Notes: generated by a model from the letters alone, not told the origin. 64,000 nt of DNA from G965225705 sp965225705 (GCA_965225705.1 OZ245325.1:124001-188000); one strand, 5' to 3'; numbered from the stretch's first letter, positions 8,537 to 17,524 are shown. A program made the numbers and translations.

Positions 8537-9343
8537 ATGGATATGGAGAGCCTGAGACAGCGCCAAAGCCGCCTTACGCCTTTTAATGTTTTAGGGTTTT
8601 GGACTTTATACCGCAAGGAAGTGCGGCGCTTTACGAAAGTGGCCCTTCAAACTCTTTTTGCCCCGATGGTCTCTACCTTTCTTTTCTTTACAGTCTTTAC
8701 CCTGGCTTTTGGACAAAACAGGGGCCCTGTGGGAGGGGTAGAATTTTCTGTCTTTCTCATTCCGGGCCTTGTTATGATGGCAATTTTAAACAATGCTTTT
8801 GCCAACACGTCATCGACGCTTATTACCTCTAAAGTCCAGGGCAATACGGTTGATGTTCTGATGGCCCCTCTTGGATCCTGGGAACTTGCGGGGGGCTTTA
8901 TCCTGGGTTCTGTCACCCGTGGTGTTCTTGTTGCCCTGTTGACACTTATAACGCTGACACCTTTTGCCATGATGATTCCCCATATACCATGGGCTGTTCT
9001 TTATTTTTCCTTCTCTGCGGCCATTATGATGGCGGCTGCCGGTTTAATCGCTGGCATTTGGGCAGAAAAATTTGAACATCTCGCCGCCATCACCAATTTT
9101 GTTCTTCTGCCCCTGACTTTTCTTTCGGGAACGTTCTATTCGATCAGTATTTTGCCGGAACCCTTCAAAATGATCAGCCTGTTTAACCCTTTCTTTTACA
9201 TGATTGATGGATTTCGCTATGGTTTTACAGGACATGCTGAAGGAAATGTGTTGATTGGTGTCCTTTTTGTGCTGGGGCTCAATATCCTTCTTCTCACCAT
9301 TTGTATTACCCTATTGAACAGGGGATGGAAACTGCGTAATTAA
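8537..9343 (+). CDS. ABC-2 type transporter permease
   Basis: This integral membrane protein of about 268 residues has the ABC-2 fold: a short cytoplasmic N-terminus (TLYRKEVRRF), about six hydrophobic helices, and the typical loop LPLTFLSGTFYSISILPEPFK followed by NPFFYMIDGFRYGFTG. Such permeases export drugs, polysaccharide or lipids when paired with an ABC ATPase. No ATPase gene adjoins it, since argD follows 53 bases downstream, so the partner must be elsewhere. The substrate cannot be predicted. Confidence 0.85.
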   Translation: MDMESLRQRQSRLTPFNVLGFWTLYRKEVRRFTKVALQTLFAPMVSTFLFFTVFTLAFGQNRGPVGGVEFSVFLIPGLVMMAILNNAFANTSSTLITSKVQGNTVDVLMAPLGSWELAGGFILGSVTRGVLVALLTLITLTPFAMMIPHIPWAVLYFSFSAAIMMAAAGLIAGIWAEKFEHLAAITNFVLLPLTFLSGTFYSISILPEPFKMISLFNPFFYMIDGFRYGFTGHAEGNVLIGVLFVLGLNILLLTICITLLNRGWKLRN

Positions 9344-9396
9344 GAAACACATCTGTCAAAACCTAAAACATCCGGAATTTTAAAAGGACATGACCT

Positions 9397-10584
9397 ATGG
9401 CTCCTCATCTTTATCCCACCTATGCCCCCCCTGCCCTTGTTTTCGATCGTGGAGAAGGGTGTTTTCTCTGGACACAGGAGGGGGAGCGCTATCTTGACTG
9501 TATTTCCGGCATTGCCGTCAATGCCCTTGGACATGCCCATCCTAAAGCTATTGCGGCATTGCGGGAACAGGCGGACAAGCTCTGGCACACCTCCAACATG
9601 TTTTTTGTGCCCGGTCAGGAAGCTCTGGCACAGCGTTATTGTGATCACAGTTTTGCAGATCGTGTATTTTTTACCAATTCAGGGGCCGAAGCCGTAGAAT
9701 GTGCGCTTAAAACAGCACGACGTTATCATTTCACCCGTGGGCAGGCAGAAAAATTCCGTATCATCACATTTGAAGGGGCTTTTCACGGGCGTACCTATGG
9801 GGCGGTTAATGCAACAGGTAATCCCGCCTATCTGGAAGGTTTCGGCCCCCCCATGGAGGGCTTTGATCGTGTGCCTTTTGAAGATATAGATGCTGTGAAA
9901 GCTGCTATCACACCACAAACAGGAGCCATTATTATTGAACCCGTTCAGGGTGAGGGCGGGGTACGCCCTGCCTCAGAAACTTTTCTTAAAGCCCTTCGTG
10001 CCCTGTGTGATGAGCATGGCCTTCTTCTGATTTATGATGAGGTTCAGGCCGGTGCAGGGCGGACGGGACGTCTTTGGGCCCATCAATGGTTTGAGGGTGT
10101 CGAGCCTGATATTATGGCGATTGCCAAAGGTGTTGGTGGCGGCTTCCCCATGGGGGCCTGTCTTGCGCGGGAGGAGGTTGCTGAGAGCATGGTTATCGGA
10201 ACGCATGGCAGCACGTTTGGGGGCAATCCCCTTGCCATGGCTGTCGGCACGGTTGTCCTTGATGAGCTTATGGCACCTGGCATGATGGAGCATGTGATCA
10301 GTCATGGTCACCGCCTGAGAACAGGGCTTGAGGCCCTTCAGGACAACCATGGAGATGTTGTGGAGGCTGTACGTGGGAAAGGCCTTTTGCTGGGCCTTAA
10401 ACTTAAAGAAGCCGTTAACAATAAAAAAATTATGGCTCTGGTTCGTGATCAGCATGTTCTGGTGGGAGCCGCTGGTGATAATGTTTTGCGTCTGGCTCCA
10501 CCGCTTATTCTGGAGCAGGAACATATTGATATGGTGGTTGAAGCTCTGGATCACGCTCTGGAAACAGGGAAAAAAGACCTTTAA
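9397..10584 (+). CDS. argD: Acetylornithine (class III) aminotransferase ArgD
   Basis: This PLP enzyme converts N-acetylglutamate semialdehyde to N-acetylornithine in arginine synthesis. Class III features in order are YLDCISGIAVNALGHAHP, FTNSGAEAVECALKTAR (PLP phosphate loop), FEGAFHGRT, IIIEPVQGEGGVRPA, LIYDEVQAGAGRTG with the PLP-contacting Asp, and the Schiff-base lysine in IAKGVGGGFPMGA. The STFGGNPLA motif follows. The 395-aa length and N-terminus (YPTYAPPALVFDRGEG) are typical of ArgD rather than of GABA or ornithine-oxo-acid enzymes. In alphaproteobacteria argD is often followed by argF, but that gene is absent here. Confidence 0.92.
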   Translation: MAPHLYPTYAPPALVFDRGEGCFLWTQEGERYLDCISGIAVNALGHAHPKAIAALREQADKLWHTSNMFFVPGQEALAQRYCDHSFADRVFFTNSGAEAVECALKTARRYHFTRGQAEKFRIITFEGAFHGRTYGAVNATGNPAYLEGFGPPMEGFDRVPFEDIDAVKAAITPQTGAIIIEPVQGEGGVRPASETFLKALRALCDEHGLLLIYDEVQAGAGRTGRLWAHQWFEGVEPDIMAIAKGVGGGFPMGACLAREEVAESMVIGTHGSTFGGNPLAMAVGTVVLDELMAPGMMEHVISHGHRLRTGLEALQDNHGDVVEAVRGKGLLLGLKLKEAVNNKKIMALVRDQHVLVGAAGDNVLRLAPPLILEQEHIDMVVEALDHALETGKKDL

Positions 10585-10652
10585 AACCTGCAGGTTTCTT
10601 CAACGGTCTACATAAACCCTGATATCCGGCGGGCGGCTCACCCTTTGGGCAC

Positions 10653-10889
10653 TCAATCTTTTAGGTGCATCACCCTTCGGGTGTTCCGGATGCAGGCAGG
10701 CCTTTTCCAAAAAATTTTAGCGATGGCAGAAACACTGTTCATGAAAGCGTAGAGCACAAAACCAGTGAGAGCACAGAGGGCAAGAATAAAGGTGATTTTA
10801 ACGGGATCAGATACAGCCCGAAACGTGTAGCAGAGAACATCAAGCCAGTGCCCACAGGAGAGGACAGTTTCAGGGGCAATATGGTCCAT
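10653..10889 (-). CDS. Small membrane protein, unknown function
   Basis: This 78-residue protein has one clear hydrophobic segment (PVKITFILALCALTGFVLYAF) and a basic C-terminal tail. No family was recognised. It is accepted as a gene because the ATG at 10887-10889 is preceded at a six-base spacing by a strong GAAGGGAG ribosome-binding site on the minus strand. Overlapping open frames on both strands lack this. Its 3' end faces argD (convergent), and a CACC-CTTCG-GGTG hairpin sits inside its last codons. Confidence 0.5.
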   Translation of the reverse strand: MDHIAPETVLSCGHWLDVLCYTFRAVSDPVKITFILALCALTGFVLYAFMNSVSAIAKIFWKRPACIRNTRRVMHLKD

Positions 10890-11482
10890 AAAAAACTCCC
10901 TTCAACAAGAAAACGGCCACTCAGGGGACAATCCCATGGTGACCGGGGAGTTAGAAAACTGCCAGAAGACAGCCGCAATGGCCTTTAGATACATGCCACA
11001 GGGGCGGGCATCCTGAACATACGCCACCGCCTCCCCAGCCTTATAGCATGAGAAGGCGCTGTTTAAGGCAAAAGCACATGCCTCTTCTGGAAGGGTTTCT
11101 ACGCCCCGGGACTGGGTGTTGGAGGGTGATATATCCCTCCCTCAGTCTTAACACCTGTTTAGCACACCTGTTTTTCAGGAGCAATTTTTTCTTAAAACAG
11201 GAAGAACAGTCTTAAAAAAACATATCTCAGAGAGACATGTCTCAAAACAAGACTGCCTCAGGGGACCCGCTTCTCCTGATACAGGGAAAAATTTAGCTGG
11301 CATATAAATCTTCAAAAAGCTCTCCCCCAGTTCAGGTCTCATATATACCAAAAGGGAAAAATGGTGTAAGAAAGATCTGAACATGCGGAAGTAAGGAGCT
11401 TTTCATATCACGACCTTTACCATGGTTCACATAAAAACCAGCCTGACTTTATAAAACCTCACAACACTTAATGGAGCCCGCT
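10890..11482. other. Intergenic region with putative promoter for the following membrane protein
   Basis: This is about 590 bases without a supported gene. Short open frames on both strands look like noise. At the right end TTCACA (11426-11431) and TATAAA (11450-11455), spaced 18 bases, form a plausible promoter for the gene starting at 11483. Confidence 0.4.
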
Positions 11483-11926
11483 ATGGGGATTGTCATCACC
11501 CTTCCTATGCTGCTTATCCCGTTGATTATCTATAATGTTTTGGTGTGGGGCGGGGCTTTTTCTTCCTCAGCTTCTCCTCTATGGGGCGGGGTGGAAGCTT
11601 TGAGTTTTGAAGCCTTCAGTATTCCCATGCCTTCCGGGGCCATATGGACGGCAACCTATGGGGATTTATTTCTCCTGCTCAGCCTTTTTCTTCTGCTGAT
11701 TGAGATTATCAAGTCTTCTGGTTCTGGTCTCAGTGCCATCATCAATCATGCTTTGTCCATGCTTGTTTTTATTATCTGCCTGCTGGAATTCCTTCTTTTG
11801 CCAGATTTTTCCAACACGCTTTTTTTTCTCCTGACCATGATGGCCTTTCTGGACGTTATGGGAGGGTTTGTCATCACGGTTGTCACCGCACGACGTGATA
11901 TCAGTGTCACGGATTATGGGGATTAA
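11483..11926 (+). CDS. Conserved alphaproteobacterial four-TM membrane protein
   Basis: This 147-residue protein is very hydrophobic. Its four membrane segments are GIVITLPMLLIPLIIYNVLVW, GDLFLLLSLFLLLIEII, ALSMLVFIICLLEFLLL and TLFFLLTMMAFLDVMGGFVITVV. The C-terminal tail TARRDISVTDYGD resembles uncharacterised alphaproteobacterial membrane proteins; I know of no assigned function. The start at 11483 (MGIVITLP) is preferred over 11471 because a GGAG element lies six bases before it. It overlaps the convergent suhB-like gene by four bases at the 3' end. Confidence 0.65.
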   Translation: MGIVITLPMLLIPLIIYNVLVWGGAFSSSASPLWGGVEALSFEAFSIPMPSGAIWTATYGDLFLLLSLFLLLIEIIKSSGSGLSAIINHALSMLVFIICLLEFLLLPDFSNTLFFLLTMMAFLDVMGGFVITVVTARRDISVTDYGD

Positions 11927-12726
11927 GATGGCAAAGACGTTCTTATCACATCTGTGAGGTGTGGCATGAGCATGCCATTGCCGGCCAAAAGCCTGCCTGT
12001 CTCCAGAGGTGACGATGTCTCCTCATCAGAATCAACAAGAAGCCCCCCCGCTTCACGGAGCAGGACAAGCCCCGCCGCCATGGTCCAGGGTTTAAGATTT
12101 TGCCCAAAATATGCATCATACCGCCCCGCCGCCACATAAGCGAGATCAAGGGCTGTGCATCCGGAACTGCGGATCCCGGCCACCACAGGCATAAGCCCAT
12201 AGAGTTTTGTTAAAAACACAGCCTGATGTGGCGCACCCTGTTCGGGGATGGTGGTTGCAAGCAGGGCATGCCTTAAAGAACGACGTGCCGCCACGCGCAG
12301 ACGATGATCATTCATAAAAGCCCCGCGGCCTTTTTCTGCAGAGAATATTTCATCAGAAACAGGATCATAAATCACACCAGCGATCACCTCCCCCTCACGT
12401 TCCAGAGCAAGGGAAAGCGTAAAAGGCGTGCAGCCATGCTGAAAATTAAGAGATCCCCCTAAAACCTCACCAAGAAAGCGATGGGTGGTATCACTTCCCT
12501 GTATTTCCCCCCCTTTTTGCAAAAGAAAGCCATAGCCCGGTCGTGCGGTGGCAAGTTCCTGGTGAAGAATCTTTTCAGCTCCCTGATGGGCACGTTCTAC
12601 AAAATCAGAAGGTTCTTTGACAGAGGTTTGAAGATTCCTGAGTTCCCCAAAATCGCGGCCAAGCTTACGCGCTGTTTTGCGTACCGCCGTTATCATGAGG
12701 CTAAGAAGGGTTGAGGCCTGGCTCAT
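11923..12726 (-). CDS. suhB: SuhB-like inositol monophosphatase-family protein with degenerate active site
   Basis: The whole protein aligns with alphaproteobacterial SuhB: N-terminal RDFGELRNLQ, central VIAGVIYDPVSDEIFSAEKGRGAF, and C-terminal TALDLAYVAAGRYDAYF and LLREAGG. However, every metal ligand of the family is altered. The acidic residue of the FVxxAD motif is His47. The EE pair is Gln70-Lys71. The DPLDGTTNF motif reads EVLGGSLNF (Glu87, Gly90). The WD motif is Trp214-Thr215. I infer that it cannot be a normal Mg2+-dependent phosphatase. It is full length (267 aa) and is not frameshifted. E. coli SuhB has a phosphatase-independent role in rRNA antitermination with NusA, a possible retained function. 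It is last in the thiE-Sel1-efp-suhB run. Confidence 0.85.
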   Translation of the reverse strand: MSQASTLLSLMITAVRKTARKLGRDFGELRNLQTSVKEPSDFVERAHQGAEKILHQELATARPGYGFLLQKGGEIQGSDTTHRFLGEVLGGSLNFQHGCTPFTLSLALEREGEVIAGVIYDPVSDEIFSAEKGRGAFMNDHRLRVAARRSLRHALLATTIPEQGAPHQAVFLTKLYGLMPVVAGIRSSGCTALDLAYVAAGRYDAYFGQNLKPWTMAAGLVLLREAGGLLVDSDEETSSPLETGRLLAGNGMLMPHLTDVIRTSLPS

Positions 12727-12777
12727 GCTCTACACTCATAAGATAGGGGACAGGGGAGAAGAGGTTGACACATCACC

Positions 12778-13341
12778 TCAGTCAGCTCTGCGTACATAAG
12801 AACCGTCTTCTGTGCTGACGACAATTTTTTCACCCTCTCCCACAAAAGGAGGAACACTTGTGCGTACACCCCGCTCCAACAAGGCAGGCTTAAAGGAATT
12901 GGCTGCCGTCTGACCTTTGACCACAGGCTCTGTCTCCACCACCGTCATCACCACATGCTCAGGCAGAGAAATGCCAAGGGGTCTGCCTTCATACAGTTCC
13001 AGCCTGACCGTCATATTTTCATCAAGATAAGCAAGTTTATCCCCAACAAAGTCTTTTGCGAGTTCAATTTGCTCATAAGTTTCCGTGTCCATAAAGGCCA
13101 GCATATCACCGGTATCATAGAGATAGGTATGGTCTTTTTGCTCCAGACGAATACGCTCAACCGTTTCTGACGCCCGAAAGCGCTCATTCAGCTTGCGCCC
13201 ATCCACAAGGTTTTTGAGCTCAACCTGATTAAAAGCACCACCTTTTCCGGGTTTAACTGCCTGAGTTTTGACCACACCCCAAAGCGCATCCTGATGCTGA
13301 ATAACCATACCAGGGCGGAGCGCATTGCCATCAATTTTCAT
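12778..13341 (-). CDS. efp: Translation elongation factor P
   Basis: EF-P binds between the P and E sites of the ribosome and relieves stalling at polyproline stretches. All three beta-barrel domains are visible in 187 residues. The domain I loop PGKGGAF carries the modifiable lysine (Lys33). RFRASETVERIRLE begins domain II, and the C-terminal motif VVKGQTAANSFKPALLE...VRTSVPPFV...EKIVVSTEDGSY is textbook. No epmA/epmB-type modifying gene is in the window. The gene lies 49 bases downstream of the Sel1 gene and 51 bases upstream of suhB. Confidence 0.96.
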   Translation of the reverse strand: MKIDGNALRPGMVIQHQDALWGVVKTQAVKPGKGGAFNQVELKNLVDGRKLNERFRASETVERIRLEQKDHTYLYDTGDMLAFMDTETYEQIELAKDFVGDKLAYLDENMTVRLELYEGRPLGISLPEHVVMTVVETEPVVKGQTAANSFKPALLERGVRTSVPPFVGEGEKIVVSTEDGSYVRRAD

Positions 13342-13390
13342 AATTTTTCTCTTAATATCAGGGGAAAGACGAGATTTTTAAAGGCTTGTA

Positions 13391-14548
13391 TCAAGGCAAA
13401 GGCCCGGACGCAAGAGGGGGGTTAACCTTCCCGGTCATCATACGGTGTGACAGCACAGCATTCTCTTCTTTTGCCTGCTGGTCAAGAAAGGCACGTTTTT
13501 GCGGTGACAGGCGTGTTTCCAAAGCCTCACGCAGGCGGCGGCGAGCCTGCTGATAAGCTCTGTCTTCAAAAAACCAGGCGTTACGCGCCGTCTGATCCAG
13601 GGAGCTCCGGGCCATATCATCCACACGCGCAAGCCAGATATAAGCCTGGTGAAGTTGTTCTGTCCCCTTCGCCTGTTGTGCAAGAAAATAGGCATAGAGA
13701 AAACTTCCCTCCGCATCACCCCCTTCTGCACCACGCTGCAACCAGTCCAAAGCCTGTTGAGGGGAAGAAGACCCACCGCGTCCCTGAGACAAAAGCAGGC
13801 CAAGGCCTGTTGCTGCCGCGGCATCTCCGGCTTTTGCAGCCTGCTCAAAGAAAGTCTCAGCTTTTTCAGGGTCGGCAGGAACAGAATTTTCATCATCAGC
13901 ATAAAGAACCCCTGCTGCATAAGCCGCTTCCGGATCCCCCTGCCGCGCAGCCTGTGCAAACCAGTATGCAGCCTGTCTGGCATTTTCAGGCAGGCCCTGA
14001 CCTTCAAGATAGTAAAAGGCTAAGCGCTTTTGGGCGCCGCCCTCCCCGGCCTTTGCTCCTGTAAGGGCCCAAAACGCTGCCTTTTGGGCAGAGAGTTTAA
14101 CACCTATCCCCTTTTCATACAGTTCAGCAAGCTCATTATAAGCATCCTTCCGGCCGAAGGCGACTGCTTTTTGAAGATAGGTTTGTGCCTCTTCTTCTTT
14201 CAGCCCCCCTTTGTTCTGGAAGGCCAGTCGCGCGAGCCCCATCAGGGCATCAGCCTCTTTTTGTTGTGCTGCTTTCCCGTACCATTGTACAGCTTTTTGA
14301 GTATCCTCTGGCCCCGCAAGACCGCGCTCAAAAAGATAGGCCAGAAGCGTTTGGGCTCTCGCATCACCCTGTTGTGCAGCAAGACGGGCCCCTGTAAAGG
14401 CTTTTGTATAATCCCCGGCCTGATAAGCGCGCACAGTTTTTTCAAAATCTTCCAGGGGGGGCTGCACCTCCACTGTCCCGGGAGGGGTGTCTGCGAAAAC
14501 AGGGGAAAGCATCCCCCAAACAACAAAAAGAAACACACGATACAGCAT
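13391..14548 (-). CDS. Exported Sel1-like repeat (tetratricopeptide-type) protein
   Basis: A signal peptide (MLYRVFLFVVWGMLSPVFA) precedes about seven to eight Sel1-like repeats of roughly 36 residues. They are recognised by recurring units such as AQTLLAYLFERGLAG...AVQWYGKAAQQ, KRLAFYYLEGQGLPENARQAAYWFAQAARQG and AATGLGLLLSQGRGG...ALDWLQRGAEGGD. The C-terminal hundred residues are charged and non-repetitive. Sel1 proteins are scaffolds for protein-protein contacts; the partner is unknown. A periplasmic location is inferred. It starts two bases after the thiE stop, so it is almost certainly co-transcribed with thiE. Confidence 0.85.
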   Translation of the reverse strand: MLYRVFLFVVWGMLSPVFADTPPGTVEVQPPLEDFEKTVRAYQAGDYTKAFTGARLAAQQGDARAQTLLAYLFERGLAGPEDTQKAVQWYGKAAQQKEADALMGLARLAFQNKGGLKEEEAQTYLQKAVAFGRKDAYNELAELYEKGIGVKLSAQKAAFWALTGAKAGEGGAQKRLAFYYLEGQGLPENARQAAYWFAQAARQGDPEAAYAAGVLYADDENSVPADPEKAETFFEQAAKAGDAAAATGLGLLLSQGRGGSSSPQQALDWLQRGAEGGDAEGSFLYAYFLAQQAKGTEQLHQAYIWLARVDDMARSSLDQTARNAWFFEDRAYQQARRRLREALETRLSPQKRAFLDQQAKEENAVLSHRMMTGKVNPPLASGPLP

Positions 14549-14550
14549 GA

Positions 14551-15237
14551 CTAAGACGACTCCAGAACAGAACGAAAATATGATATGGCCTTTAAGGGAC
14601 CTTCACGATGGGACCACAGGCCTGAACACACGGCCAGAAAATCTGCCCCTGCCTGACATAAAGGGCGGGCATTGTCTGGTGTAATCCCCCCAATGGCAAC
14701 AGAAGGCACGCCCCCATGTTTTGACCATAATGTCAGAAGCTGTGGGTTTGCAAACGTGTGAACCTGCTTTGTTGTCGTTGTATAAAAAGACCCGAAAGCC
14801 ACATAATCAGCCCCGGCCTTTGCTGCATTAAAGGCCAAATCCTGGTCATTATGACAGGTGATGCCAATGGTTTTGTCCTCACCAAGGCGGGCACGCGCCT
14901 CATCATACGGCATATCGCCCTGCCCCAGATGAATGCCATCCGCCCCTAGAGAAACCGCAAGATCCACCCTGTCATTGAGAAGAACAGGCACCCCGTAAGA
15001 ACGCGCGAGAGGGGCAAGAGCATGATAAGCAGATCTTATGTTTTCTTCAAACTGGTCCTCATGCCGGGGCCCCTGCATCCCGGAAATTTCTGGCTTAAGG
15101 CGAATCTGGACACAGGCGATAAGATCAGAGGCAAGAGATAAAACAGTCTCAAAACAGTCTTTAAAATCTTCAGGATCATGAAGGTGCGGGGGCGTTAAAA
15201 GATACAATTTACACTGTGTCGTGAGGGCAAAAACCAT
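14551..15237 (-). CDS. thiE: Thiamine-phosphate synthase ThiE
   Basis: ThiE joins the hydroxymethylpyrimidine and thiazole halves of thiamine. The TIM-barrel motifs are present: LYLLTPP, a phosphate/pyrimidine segment around VQIRLKP, NDRVDLAVSLGADGIHLGQGDMP, GITCHNDQDLAFNAAKAGADYVAFGSFYTTTTK, and the C-terminal phosphate loop VAIGGITPDNA. At 228 residues it is normal. No TPP riboswitch was found in the 200 bases upstream and no other thi gene adjoins it. It leads the minus-strand run with Sel1, efp and suhB. Confidence 0.9.
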   Translation of the reverse strand: MVFALTTQCKLYLLTPPHLHDPEDFKDCFETVLSLASDLIACVQIRLKPEISGMQGPRHEDQFEENIRSAYHALAPLARSYGVPVLLNDRVDLAVSLGADGIHLGQGDMPYDEARARLGEDKTIGITCHNDQDLAFNAAKAGADYVAFGSFYTTTTKQVHTFANPQLLTLWSKHGGVPSVAIGGITPDNARPLCQAGADFLAVCSGLWSHREGPLKAISYFRSVLESS

Positions 15238-15438
15238 TTTTCATGTCAACCAAAGAGATAACAAAATATAACTCTCTTTTTTTTAAAAGAAAACCATAAA
15301 AGGGGATGAAAGAAAATTCATGTCAAAGCAAAATACAGACAATGCCTTGTTTGCGAGGAAGAAAAGGCGTACACCCATCCCCTGAAGATTTTCATATTTT
15401 CTGACCTTTTATGATCTCAAGAAAAGAGGAATTTTCCT

Positions 15439-16404
15439 ATGTCTCGTCCCAAAATTGCCCTTATTGGCTCTGGTATGATAGGGGGCACGCTGGCCCATAT
15501 CTGTGCGCGTGAAGAACTCGGCGATGTTGTTCTTTTTGATATCAAAGATGGTTTTCCACAGGGTAAAGCCCTTGATATTGCAGAAGCGACTCCCATTTTT
15601 GGGAAAGACTCAGCGCTCAGCGGAACCAGCGATTATGCCGACCTTGAGGGGGCTGATGTCTGTATCGTCACCGCTGGTGTTCCCCGCAAACCGGGCATGA
15701 GCCGCGATGACCTTCTTGGGATTAACCTTAATGTCATGAAATCTGTCGGAGAAGGCATTAAACGCTATGCCCCGGGGGCTTTTGTCCTGTGTATTACCAA
15801 CCCTCTGGATGCTATGGTCTGGGCTTTGCAAAAATTCTCAGGCCTGCCGCATAACCGCGTCGTAGGCATGGCTGGTGTTCTTGATTCGGCACGCTTTCGT
15901 CATTTTCTGGCAGACACTTTCAAAGTTTCTGTTGAGGATGTCACAGCTTTTGTGATGGGGGGACATGGGGATAGTATGGTGCCTCTTATCCGCTATTCCA
16001 CGGTCGCAGGAATTCCTGTCCCTGATCTTGTCAGAATGGGCTGGGCATCTCAGCAGGAAATTGAGGCCATTGTCCAGCGCACCCGTATGGGCGGTGGGGA
16101 GATTGTTAAATTGCTTCAGACAGGATCTGCGTATTATGCCCCTGCTGAATCAGCCATTGCTATGGCGCAGGCCTATCTTAAAGATAAAAAACGTGTTCTT
16201 CCCTGTGCAGCTTATCTTGATGGGCAGTTTGGGGTTAAAGGCTCTTATGTCGGTGTCCCTGCTGTTTTAGGGGCAGGCGGCGTTGAGCGCATTGTAGAGA
16301 TTAGTTTGTCAGAGGAAGAGCAGACGATGTTTGACAATTCTGTTCATGCTGTTCAGGACCTTACAGAAGCCTGTATCCGGCTTGAGCCCGGCCTTGCTTC
16401 GTGA
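15439..16404 (+). CDS. mdh: Malate dehydrogenase (LDH-like type)
   Basis: This NAD-dependent TCA-cycle enzyme interconverts malate and oxaloacetate. The Rossmann motif GSGMIGGTLAHI is at the N-terminus, followed by Asp of VVLFDIKDG for NAD selectivity. The malate-specific arginine loop is VPRKPGMSRDDLL. VLCITNPLDAMVWA, GMAGVLDSARFRHFLA and the catalytic histidine in GGHGDSMVPLIR follow. Length (321 aa) is typical of the alphaproteobacterial [LDH-like] MDH. The sucCD genes, often adjacent, are not in the window. The 200 bases upstream separate it from divergent thiE. Confidence 0.96.
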   Translation: MSRPKIALIGSGMIGGTLAHICAREELGDVVLFDIKDGFPQGKALDIAEATPIFGKDSALSGTSDYADLEGADVCIVTAGVPRKPGMSRDDLLGINLNVMKSVGEGIKRYAPGAFVLCITNPLDAMVWALQKFSGLPHNRVVGMAGVLDSARFRHFLADTFKVSVEDVTAFVMGGHGDSMVPLIRYSTVAGIPVPDLVRMGWASQQEIEAIVQRTRMGGGEIVKLLQTGSAYYAPAESAIAMAQAYLKDKKRVLPCAAYLDGQFGVKGSYVGVPAVLGAGGVERIVEISLSEEEQTMFDNSVHAVQDLTEACIRLEPGLAS

Positions 16405-16530
16405 GATTGTATCTCCTGAAGTCCTGCTTCTTTGAAGTCGGTCAAGCCTTTGTTAAACTGAAAATGTGGAGAATCGTCAAAAAAATCTCTTGCCCCAGAG
16501 CCTTTCAGGCTTTAAGGAAGCACAGAGGTG

Positions 16531-16607
<77 letters not shown>

Positions 16608-16627
16608 TCACAGCCGAGGAGAAAAAC

Positions 16628-16936
16628 GTGGCACGCGCACGCATTTATCGCCCCTCTAAAAATGCTATGCAATCAGGCAAAATGCACACAAAGAAATGGG
16701 TTTTATCCTTCAAACCCCAAAAGGGATATTCTCTTGATGCTCTTATGGGGTGGAATAGCTCATCAGATATGAGACAGCAGGTTCATCTTTCTTTTGATAC
16801 CCTCGAAGAAGCAGAAGACTATGCACGGGCAAAAGATTTAGAATATGATGTCATCGTGCCACCGGGGAAAAGTGCACCTGTTAAAGCGTATACGCAAAAT
16901 TTTGCTTATAACCGTAAGCAGCCCTGGACACATTAG
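16628..16936 (+). CDS. NADH:ubiquinone oxidoreductase accessory subunit, NDUFS4 family
   Basis: This 102-residue protein matches the ETC complex I subunit conserved region family, homologous to mitochondrial NDUFS4/18 kDa. It has ARIYRPSKNAMQSGK at the N-terminus, WVLSFKP, the central LMGWNSSSDMRQQVHLSFDTLEEAEDYA and the C-terminal KAYTQNFAYNRKQPWTH. In alphaproteobacteria it is a supernumerary complex I subunit encoded away from the nuo operon, as here. It sits between tRNA-Pro and a 2Fe-2S ferredoxin gene. Confidence 0.92.
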   Translation: MARARIYRPSKNAMQSGKMHTKKWVLSFKPQKGYSLDALMGWNSSSDMRQQVHLSFDTLEEAEDYARAKDLEYDVIVPPGKSAPVKAYTQNFAYNRKQPWTH

Positions 16937-17017
16937 TGTCGGGGGATGTGTATCTTCCTGTCTCGCGGAGTGAAGCTGTAAAATCTCATGAAGGATCATA
17001 AAAACAAGGATCAGGGC

Positions 17018-17338
17018 ATGCCCAAAATTACCTTTGTTGACTCGTGTGGTGAGGAAAGAGATGTTCAGGCCATGGTTGGGCAGAGCGTTATGGAAGCAGC
17101 CCTTGACCATATGATCCCAGAAATTGATGCCGATTGTGGGGGGGCCTGTGCCTGTGCAACATGTCATGTTTATGTTGATGAAGTCTGGACAGATAAAACG
17201 GGCAGACCTGACGCGATGGAGCAGTCCATGCTGGATTTTGCGCAAAACCTTAAATCTACAAGCCGCCTTTCCTGTCAGGTTAAAGTCTCTGAAGCTCTGG
17301 ATGGTCTGCGTGTTATCACCCCGGAAAGCCAGGGATAG
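17018..17338 (+). CDS. Adrenodoxin-type 2Fe-2S ferredoxin
   Basis: About 106 residues carry the plant/adrenodoxin-type cluster ligands in DADCGGACACATCHVYV and a fourth cysteine in RLSCQVKV. The C-terminal VKVSEALDGLRVITPE is characteristic of the adrenodoxin branch used for Fe-S assembly or monooxygenase electron transfer. The ATG at 17018 (MPKITFVDSCG) is chosen over 16988 because it gives the standard N-terminal strand; an AAGGA sequence lies upstream. The redox partner is not in the window. Confidence 0.9.
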   Translation: MPKITFVDSCGEERDVQAMVGQSVMEAALDHMIPEIDADCGGACACATCHVYVDEVWTDKTGRPDAMEQSMLDFAQNLKSTSRLSCQVKVSEALDGLRVITPESQG

Positions 17339-17524
17339 GAGGGTTATGGGCCTCAATGGCATATCCATGTCTCACAGGCCGGTCCACCAGGTTTTATATA
17401 GAGCCCCACACACCAGAAAGACTCACATTTTCTGATCAAAAACCATAAATTTGATCCTGGGTAAAGTGTGCTCTAAGATGACAAAAAATTCCGTATAAAA
17501 GGCTGGTAAGAAAACTGGTGGTGT

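Noticed and set aside
10665..10988. 107-codon plus-strand frame and 79-codon minus-strand frame (10739-10978)
   Set aside because: They overlap the small membrane protein that alone has a good ribosome-binding site; neither has a plausible protein composition.
15238..15438. TPP riboswitch upstream of thiE
   Set aside because: I looked for the conserved thi-box bases on the minus strand and found none.
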